The notes under the pieces: model-generated
Seen by the model: only the letters and a program-made list of their open reading frames with translations
Databases searched by the model: none
What the model was told of the DNA's origin: nothing
Shown here: one piece after another, positions 57,810-64,000 of the stretch
How positions within the stretch are numbered: position 1 is the stretch's first letter
Layout of the letters: each line of letters opens with the position of its first letter
Program-made: the position numbers and the translations under genes
Source of the DNA: Thalassospira indica
GTDB taxonomy: Bacteria; Pseudomonadota; Alphaproteobacteria; Rhodospirillales; Thalassospiraceae
Direction: 5' to 3'
Length of the DNA stretch: 64,000 nt
Assembly (NCBI RefSeq): GCF_003403095.1
Contig: NZ_CP031555.1
Location: forward strand, 1,488,001-1,552,000

Positions 57810-58232
57810 CTAGCGGTACTTTTCAGGCAACGGTTCCCAGCGATCGCGCATATCGGCAAGGGTTTCGTCGGGCACCATATGGATGCTGCCAAAACGGCCA
57901 TGGCATTCGACAATCTGCAGCAGAATGTCATGCTTGTCGGCCATGTCGATATAGGCCTTCATTTCCCAGAAACGGGTGAAGGTGTTGGAGACAACAACGT
58001 CATACCCCTCTGACAGGGCGTTGTGGCATTCGGCCTCGCAGCGGGCGTGGGTTTGCGACAGGCGGGTGCCGTCAAACTCGTAAAACCCTTCATGGTCGAC
58101 CATGAACATGTCCGCTTCGAGATGGACCGCACCGGTGGCCTGGCACAGGTTTTTGGCGAGTGTTGATTTACCCGATCCTGGAAGACCCCGGACCAGGGTA
58201 AGTGTTTGTTTGATTTCTTTGGGGCGCGTCAT
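57810..58232 (-). CDS. Small P-loop ATP-binding protein (AAA_33-type kinase)
   Basis: A 140-residue P-loop protein. Walker A is GLPGSGKST at 16-24; the segment VVVSNTFTRFWEM (about 79-91) and a C-terminal PDETLADMRDRWEP follow. It resembles zeta-toxin-like or polynucleotide-kinase-like small kinases of the AAA_33 group; the substrate is unknown. No antitoxin-like partner is seen. It lies 11 bp after the acyl-CoA synthetase gene on the same strand. Confidence 0.82.
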   Translation of the reverse strand: MTRPKEIKQTLTLVRGLPGSGKSTLAKNLCQATGAVHLEADMFMVDHEGFYEFDGTRLSQTHARCEAECHNALSEGYDVVVSNTFTRFWEMKAYIDMADKHDILLQIVECHGRFGSIHMVPDETLADMRDRWEPLPEKYR

Positions 58233-58243
58233 CGTCTTTATGG

Positions 58244-60091
58244 TCAGTCTTTGGGCTTTTCTTGGGCGTTTTTGCTGCCGCCGCGCTTGCGCTGATAAAG
58301 GCCGTCAAGCTGCTTGCCATAGGCTTCGCGGATCTTGTGGCGGCGGATCTTCATCGACGGTGTCAGCATTTCGTTATCAATGGTAAAGGGCGCCTCGGCA
58401 AACATGAAGCTGCGCACCTTTTCAATCGTCGACAGGCGCTGATTGACATGGTCAATCGCGGTACGGATGGTTTTGCGGAAGTCGTCATTCTTGGCGAGTT
58501 CCTCGATGGAGTTCGAAATGCCGTTCTCGCGGGCGAATTCGCGCATGAAGTCTTCTTCCGGCCACAGGACGGCAACCAGATAAGGTTTGTCGTCGCCATA
58601 GACCATCGCCTGGGAAATCTCGGTTTCAAGCGTCATCAGGCCTTCGATCCGCTGCGGCGAGATATTGTCACCACCGGAATTGACGATGATGTCCTTCTTG
58701 CGATCCGTGATCATCAGGCTGCCCTGTTCATCGAACTTGCCGATATCACCGGTATGCAGCCAGCCATCAATGATGGTCGCTGCGGTGACTTCCGGCAGGT
58801 TCCAGTAGCCCTTCATCATGCTTTCGCCGCTAAGCAGGATCTCGCCATCCTCGGCGATTTTGACCTTGGCGCCGACCATCGGTGGGCCAACGGTGCGCAG
58901 TTTGTTGTTTTCTGCACGGTTACATGAAACCACGGGGGCGAATTCGGTCTGACCGTAACCCTGGAGAATGCGAATGCCACATGAAACGAACAGGACACCC
59001 AGTTCGTAATTCAGCGGACCACCACCCGAGACCATCGCCTTGATCCGCCCGCCGAAGCGTTGGCGCAGCTTGCGGCGCAGCAACAGTTCACAGGCAAGGT
59101 TCTGAAGCTTTTCGATCAGGCCAAGCCGTTCGCCTTCATAATTCTTGCGGCCCAAACGCAGTGTCAGGTCAAACAGCTTTTGCTTCAGCCCGCCTTCCTT
59201 TTCGACCATGCGGCTCATGCGCTGATAGAGCATCTCATAAAGGCGCGGTACAGCGGTCATGATGGTCGGTTTGACTTCCGCCAGGTTGGCGGCCAGCTTA
59301 TCAAGCCCCTCGGCGTAATAGATCTGGGCATCGATACTGATCGGGAAATAAAGGCCCGCAGTATGTTCATAGGAATGCGACAGCGGCAGGAAGGACAGGA
59401 AGATTTCCTTATCGATGCCAAGGGTTTCGATGATGTCAAACGCACCCATGCAGTTTGAAATGATCGCCCCGTGGCTGAGCATCACGCCCTTGGGGGAGCC
59501 GCCCGTGCCGGATGTGTATATCAGGCAAGCCAAGTCATCACGATTGATCTTGGAAATCCAGTCATCGACATCATGGCTCAGACCGCGCCCCTTGGCAATC
59601 AGGTCATCCCAGCGCGAAATGGTGATGTCACCGACAAAGCTTTGTCCCCATTCTTCCATCATGATCGCATGGCGGCAGCGCCCGCTATCAAGGGCAGCAT
59701 GCAGGAAGGGCTGGGCAAGTTTCTTGGTCGAGATAATGGCAATCGCTGCACCACTGTCTTCGATCGCGTGCAGATGATCGCGCTCGGTATTGGTGGTGTA
59801 GGCCGGGACGGTCATGGCGCCAACGCACATGATGGCAAGATCGGCAATGCCCCATTCGGTGCGGTTTTCCGAAACCAGCAGAACCCGGTCGCCGGGGCGG
59901 ACCCCTATGTCATAAAGGGCGCGCGCAAGGGCGCGGACCTGATCGGCGGCTTCTTGCCAGCTGGTCGGGACAAATTCCTTGCCCTCTGAATCCTTGGTCC
60001 AAAGAAACGGCGTGTCGCCATGTTTCTTGGCCTTTTCAAAAAACATGGTCGGCAAGTTTTGCCAATTGGCATAATCCTGCAAACTTGTCAT
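58244..60091 (-). CDS. Long-chain fatty acyl-CoA synthetase (AMP-binding)
   Basis: Activates fatty acids to acyl-CoA via acyl-AMP. The 615-residue protein has the P-loop YTSGTGGSPKGVMLSHG (about 192-208), the acyl-binding YGQTEFAPVVS (about 378-388), LHTGDIGKFDEQGSLMITD (about 440-458) and KKDIIVNSGGDNISPQRIE (about 460-478). It resembles the FadD15/Fcs group with a larger C-terminal domain. The ATG at 60089-60091 has AAGGA upstream. Likely co-transcribed with the small kinase gene downstream. Confidence 0.93.
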   Translation of the reverse strand: MTSLQDYANWQNLPTMFFEKAKKHGDTPFLWTKDSEGKEFVPTSWQEAADQVRALARALYDIGVRPGDRVLLVSENRTEWGIADLAIMCVGAMTVPAYTTNTERDHLHAIEDSGAAIAIISTKKLAQPFLHAALDSGRCRHAIMMEEWGQSFVGDITISRWDDLIAKGRGLSHDVDDWISKINRDDLACLIYTSGTGGSPKGVMLSHGAIISNCMGAFDIIETLGIDKEIFLSFLPLSHSYEHTAGLYFPISIDAQIYYAEGLDKLAANLAEVKPTIMTAVPRLYEMLYQRMSRMVEKEGGLKQKLFDLTLRLGRKNYEGERLGLIEKLQNLACELLLRRKLRQRFGGRIKAMVSGGGPLNYELGVLFVSCGIRILQGYGQTEFAPVVSCNRAENNKLRTVGPPMVGAKVKIAEDGEILLSGESMMKGYWNLPEVTAATIIDGWLHTGDIGKFDEQGSLMITDRKKDIIVNSGGDNISPQRIEGLMTLETEISQAMVYGDDKPYLVAVLWPEEDFMREFARENGISNSIEELAKNDDFRKTIRTAIDHVNQRLSTIEKVRSFMFAEAPFTIDNEMLTPSMKIRRHKIREAYGKQLDGLYQRKRGGSKNAQEKPKD

Positions 60092-60564
60092 GACGTTTCC
60101 TTGCCTCACTCTTGGTTCCCGCAAACGGGCAATCTTTGCGCTGCCCTGATGGTAACGCTGTCATTTCCTTTTTCCTTATACCCGCGCGGATGTGCTGCAG
60201 ATCGGAATAAACGAACGTTCCACGATGAATTTGTTATCAGGGATTGCACAATTGCGCAGCCTGAAAATGACATTTTAAAGACCGAATTGTCGCCCATGTC
60301 ACACAAACGCGGTCCCGGATACCTTGTTCCGGTCAAAAGCCCGGTAAAATGCGGTTTGTTTGGGGTTGGATGCGGCTTTGCTGTTGTCCATGGCACAGGG
60401 AACGATATGATCGACCCAGCAATTTGAAACCGTATCTGTAAACGGGTCTGGTGATATGGCTTTGACGGGCTATATATCGGATCAGGACGATTAAAAAAGC
60501 AAAGGTACATCCCTTTGCTGTGCGGATCGGACGCACGCGACCAACGAGACTGTCTGGAGGACAA
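60092..60564. other. Intergenic region between the acyl-CoA synthetase and pepF genes
   Basis: 473 bp between divergent genes. Open frames crossing it are out of phase with the neighbours and have no recognisable product. No RNA structure or repeat stood out. Confidence 0.55.
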
Positions 60565-62340
60565 ATGAACGCGATCAACAAGAATTTGCCGACCTGGGAT
60601 CTGACCGATCTCTATAACGATCTGAAAGACCCGAATATCCGGCGCGATCTTGATGATGCCAAAAGCCGCTCTCAGGCATTCCAGCAAAGCTATCAGGGCA
60701 AACTCAATGACCTGTCCGGTGATGAACTGGCAGCGGCCATTGCCGAATACGAAGCGATCAGCGAAATCTGCGGCAAGATCGGATCGTTTGCGCAGCTGAA
60801 ATATGCCGGTGACAGCTCGGACGCGGCCATTGGTCAGTTCTATCAGTTCGTTCAGGAAGAAATGACCGGCATTTCCAGCCTGTCGCTGTTCTTTGGTCTT
60901 GAAATCAACCGCATCGAAGACGCGTCGCTTGATGCGAAGTATGAACAAAGCGAAGCGCTGCGTCGCTATCGCCCGTGGCTTGATGAAAACCGTGCCTTCC
61001 GCCCGCATCAGCTCTCTGACGAGGTCGAGCAGGTCCTGCATGAGCGCCGTGTGGCTGGATCGGCGGCGTGGGTGCGCCTGTTTGATCAGACCATGGCGGA
61101 GCTCCGCTTCCCGATTGATGGCGAAGACCTGACCATGTCAGATGCCGCCAACATGCTGTCCTCGAACAAGGTTGAGGACCGCAAGAAGGCCGCCAAATCC
61201 ATCGGTGATGTTCTGGGCAAGAACATCAAGCTCCTGGCGCACATCACCAATACCCTTGCCAAGGACAAGGAAATTGATGATCGTCTGCGCAACTTTGCAA
61301 CCCCGGTATCGTCACGTAACCTGTCCAACCAGGTCGAGGATGAAGTTGTTGATGCGCTTAATACCGCTGTCAAAGACAGCCATGCCGATCTGTCGCACCG
61401 CTATTATCGCCTGAAAGCGAAATGGTTTGGTGTTGATCAGCTTGATTACTGGGATCGTAACGCGCCGCTGCCCGATGATGATGATCGTCAGATCGATTGG
61501 GATACCGCGCGCTCGACCGTGCTTAAGGCGTATGGCGAGTTTTCGCCGGAACTGGCAGAAGTCGGTCAGAAGTTCTTCGATAATCCCTGGATCGATGTGC
61601 CGCCGCGTGCCGGCAAGTCATCGGGCGCCTTTGCCCATCCGACTGTGCCGTCGGCGCATCCTTACTTGCTTTTGAACTATCACGGCAAGACGCGTGATGT
61701 GATGACGCTTGCCCATGAGCTGGGCCATGGCGTGCATCAGGTGCTGGCCGGTGAGCAGGGCTATTTCCTGTCTGATACGCCGCTTACACTCGCGGAAACC
61801 GCATCGGTATTTGGTGAAATGCTGACCTTCCAGTCGATGTTGCGGGCGGAGACCGATCCGAAGATGAAGCGCATCATGCTGGCCGGCAAGGTTGAAGATA
61901 TGCTCAACACCGTCGTGCGTCAGATCGCGTTCTTCGAGTTCGAAAAACGCGTGCATGACAAGCGCCGCGAAGGTGAATTGACCGTTGATGAGATCTGCGA
62001 CATCTGGTTGGCCGTACAGCATGAAAGTCTGGGCGACGCCATCCGCTATGAAGACGAATACAAGTACTACTGGTCTTATATTCCGCACTTCATCCATTCG
62101 CCGTTCTATGTCTATGCCTATGCCTTTGGCGATTGCCTGGTGAACTCGCTGTATGATGTTTATCAGGGCGCTGAAGACGGCTTCCAGCAGAAGTATCTTG
62201 ATATGCTGAAAGCTGGCGGCACCAAACGGCACAAGGAACTTCTGGCACCGTTCGGACTTGATGCATCGGACCCGGCCTTCTGGCAGCGTGGCCTTAACAT
62301 GATAAAGCGCATGATCGACGAGCTGGAGGAGCTTTCCTGA
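60565..62340 (+). CDS. pepF: M3 family oligoendopeptidase F
   Basis: Cytosolic zinc metallopeptidase that degrades short peptides. At 591 residues it matches the M3B family. The zinc site HELGH is at 384-388 with the downstream Glu in ETASVFGEM. The N-terminal helical domain (about 1-200) is typical. The ATG at 60565 follows GGAGG; an in-frame ATG at 60520 would add 15 residues without homology. It is one base from the next gene, so the two are probably one operon. A role in using peptides taken up by Opp is possible but unproven. Confidence 0.94.
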   Translation: MNAINKNLPTWDLTDLYNDLKDPNIRRDLDDAKSRSQAFQQSYQGKLNDLSGDELAAAIAEYEAISEICGKIGSFAQLKYAGDSSDAAIGQFYQFVQEEMTGISSLSLFFGLEINRIEDASLDAKYEQSEALRRYRPWLDENRAFRPHQLSDEVEQVLHERRVAGSAAWVRLFDQTMAELRFPIDGEDLTMSDAANMLSSNKVEDRKKAAKSIGDVLGKNIKLLAHITNTLAKDKEIDDRLRNFATPVSSRNLSNQVEDEVVDALNTAVKDSHADLSHRYYRLKAKWFGVDQLDYWDRNAPLPDDDDRQIDWDTARSTVLKAYGEFSPELAEVGQKFFDNPWIDVPPRAGKSSGAFAHPTVPSAHPYLLLNYHGKTRDVMTLAHELGHGVHQVLAGEQGYFLSDTPLTLAETASVFGEMLTFQSMLRAETDPKMKRIMLAGKVEDMLNTVVRQIAFFEFEKRVHDKRREGELTVDEICDIWLAVQHESLGDAIRYEDEYKYYWSYIPHFIHSPFYVYAYAFGDCLVNSLYDVYQGAEDGFQQKYLDMLKAGGTKRHKELLAPFGLDASDPAFWQRGLNMIKRMIDELEELS

Positions 62341-62341
62341 G

Positions 62342-63721
62342 ATGAGTGATGACGACGATGATTATACCGCCGCGAACGAGGAAAACAGGTTTGGCGGGCG
62401 GGTTCGTCGTTATGCACGGGTGGGTGCCTCGGCCAGCAAGCTGGCCGCGCGCCTTGCCACGGGAAAAATGTTCGGCGGCGAGGTTGATCACGCCAAATAC
62501 GCCGCCGAACTGACCTCTGCCCTGGGCGGGCTTAAGGGCCCGCTCATGAAGGTCGCCCAGATCCTTTCAACCATCCCCGATGCCCTGCCCAAGGAGTATA
62601 CCCAGGCCCTGGCGGAGCTTCAGGCCGATGCGCCGAGCATGGGCTGGCTGTTTGTCAAACGCCGCATGCGCAGTGAATTGGGTGCAGGATGGCAATCGAA
62701 ATTCACTGAATTCAGCCACGATGCGGTGGCCGCCGCGTCACTTGGTCAGGTGCATAAGGCAACCCTGCCTGATGGGCGTGATGTAGCGTGCAAGCTGCAA
62801 TATCCCGATATGTCGGCAACAGTTGAGGCCGATCTCAAGCAGCTGCGCGCGGCCTTTGCGATTTATAAGCGCTATGACAGCGCGATTGATGCCCAGAACA
62901 TTCAGGAAGAACTGACGGCCCGTTTGCGCGAAGAACTCGACTATGAGCGCGAAGCCAAACACATGCGCCTGTATCGCCACATGCTGGCCGAGGAGGATTG
63001 CGTACATGTGCCTGAACCGGTTGATGATCTGACCACCAGCCGGCTTTTGACCATGACCTGGCAAAAGGGGCAGAAGTTCAAACACTTCCTTGAAAGCGAC
63101 CCCGATCAGGACGCGCGCAATCAGGTCGCCCTTAATATGTTCCGCGCGTGGTATGTGCCGTTTTATCGCTATGGCGTGATCCATGGCGATCCGCATCTGG
63201 GCAATTACACGCTACGTGATGATCGGTCGGTCAATCTTCTGGATTTCGGCTGTATCCGCATTTTCAAACCCGACTTCGTTCAGGCGGTGATCACGCTTTA
63301 TGAAGCGCTACGCGACGAGGACGAGGAAAAGGCTGTTTCGGCCTATGAAAGCTGGGGCTTTGAAAATCCGTCACGCGAACTGATTGATGTGCTCAACATC
63401 TGGGCCAGTTTTGTGTATGGCCCGATCTTGGATGACCGGGAACGCAAGATGGGTGAAACCAATTCGGTTGCCTATGGCGCGGAGGTCGCGGGCAAGGTGC
63501 ATCAGGAGCTTCGGCGTGTTGGCGGTGTCAAGCCGCCGCGTGAGTTTGTTCTGGTCGACCGTGCGGCTGTCGGGCTGGGTGCGGTGTTCCTGCGTCTGGA
63601 TGCGCAGGTGAACTGGTATCGTCTGTTCAACGATCTTGTCGGGGACTTTGACGTGGCAAAACTCGAAGCCCGTCAGAAAGAGGCCCTTGATCAGATCGGG
63701 CTGGAACGCCCCGACGCGTAG
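62342..63721 (+). CDS. ABC1/UbiB (AarF) family kinase-like protein
   Basis: A 459-residue atypical kinase. The ubiquinone-kinase N-terminal motif is KVAQ (70-73; usually KxGQ, so Gly is Ala here), followed by the alanine-rich loop AAAS (130-133), the nucleotide lysine K151 (CKLQYP), ELDYEREA, HGDPHLGN (281-288) and LDFG (300-303). No C-terminal membrane helices are evident, unlike UbiB itself, placing it nearer the ADCK/COQ8-type soluble group. UbiB-family proteins support ubiquinone synthesis or lipid handling. It begins 1 bp after pepF. Confidence 0.9.
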   Translation: MSDDDDDYTAANEENRFGGRVRRYARVGASASKLAARLATGKMFGGEVDHAKYAAELTSALGGLKGPLMKVAQILSTIPDALPKEYTQALAELQADAPSMGWLFVKRRMRSELGAGWQSKFTEFSHDAVAAASLGQVHKATLPDGRDVACKLQYPDMSATVEADLKQLRAAFAIYKRYDSAIDAQNIQEELTARLREELDYEREAKHMRLYRHMLAEEDCVHVPEPVDDLTTSRLLTMTWQKGQKFKHFLESDPDQDARNQVALNMFRAWYVPFYRYGVIHGDPHLGNYTLRDDRSVNLLDFGCIRIFKPDFVQAVITLYEALRDEDEEKAVSAYESWGFENPSRELIDVLNIWASFVYGPILDDRERKMGETNSVAYGAEVAGKVHQELRRVGGVKPPREFVLVDRAAVGLGAVFLRLDAQVNWYRLFNDLVGDFDVAKLEARQKEALDQIGLERPDA

Positions 63722-64000
63722 TTCGGTTTAAAAAGATCGAAGCGAGTCGAGTTTTCAATGCGGAGTCTGTGCGCCGTTTGGTGCAAATGTCGGGCTGAAA
63801 AACCGAATTTGGCACGCTTAACCTGAAACAATTCTGAAAAAATCAGCAATCATGTCGCGAACCTTTTTGGGGTTGGCGCGTTACGTGTTGGTTGATCAAA
63901 GGGGATTAAATGCAGACTCCAGCGTTTGTTTGTAAGATAATATTCACTTACAACGTGGGGTAAAAACAGGGGAAACTGCGGAAAATCAATGATCTGGTGT
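63722..64000. other. End of window, no gene recognised
   Basis: 279 bp after the ABC1 gene, AT-rich compared with neighbours. No open frame with a recognisable product and no clear terminator was seen. It probably holds the promoter of a gene outside the window. Confidence 0.5.

Noticed and set aside
57810..58232. Zeta-toxin of a toxin-antitoxin system
   Set aside because: The P-loop kinase resembles that broad class, but there is no small antitoxin gene beside it and it is joined to an acyl-CoA synthetase gene.

Overview
The window looks like a chromosomal segment of an alphaproteobacterium of the Rhodospirillales, most likely Thalassospira or a close relative. This rests on gene content and order: an F1-ATPase zeta-inhibitor (DUF1476) gene, an NDUFAF5-like methyltransferase, the cluster sfsA-map-radC, grxC/nitrilase/DUF1178/ubiG/lysC/ptsP, and hemA-prfA-prmC-DUF4167-clpB, all typical of the class. 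Coding DNA is moderately GC-rich. I found no rRNA, tRNA, CRISPR array, prophage, insertion sequence or origin.

Layout. 0-2.7 kb: end of a purine operon on the minus strand (purC, purS, partial purQ) and an NRDE protein. 2.8-9 kb: ATPase zeta inhibitor, LuxR-type response regulator, an unusual CTP-synthase-like amidotransferase, a divergent EamA exporter/LysR pair, a PEBP-family protein and purB. 9.2-16.6 kb: a GAF/HD-GYP protein and a five-gene oligopeptide ABC transporter, oppABCDF. 17.3-19.6 kb: a membrane-anchored AraC regulator followed by a MipA/OmpV-type outer membrane protein. 19.7-24 kb: VOC protein, radC, map, sfsA, a small DUF gene and an NDUFAF5-like methyltransferase. 24-36.3 kb: a more accessory stretch with a three-domain flavo-iron-sulfur fusion, GST/LysR pair, comF, grxC, a GntR-controlled SAF oxidoreductase, nitrilase, VOC, YHS, PhoX phosphatase and a methyltransferase. 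36.3-45.3 kb: DUF1178, ubiG, lysC, a nitronate monooxygenase-like enzyme, ptsP, a RodZ-like protein and ispG. 45.4-56.9 kb: hisS, hemA, prfA, prmC, DUF4167, a degenerate VirD4/TraG-like membrane protein, MOSC and clpB. 57-63.7 kb: DUF4197, a small kinase and acyl-CoA synthetase pair, pepF and an ABC1/UbiB kinase.

Most genes are housekeeping: purine, tetrapyrrole, isoprenoid, ubiquinone and lysine-family synthesis, translation termination, protein quality control. Several stem-loop terminators with clear T-runs separate the units, and several convergent pairs appear to share one hairpin.

The best candidates for something undescribed are (1) an orphan VirD4/TraG-like protein with no recognisable Walker A or B motif, placed between DUF4167 and clpB; (2) a histidyl-tRNA synthetase whose last third of a kilobase is AT-rich and adds a non-standard C-terminal tail; (3) a stand-alone CTP-synthase-type amidotransferase with Gln in place of the catalytic His; and (4) an HD-GYP domain split by an insertion of roughly 145 residues. 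Function claims are by family recognition from the sequence alone; no database search was run.
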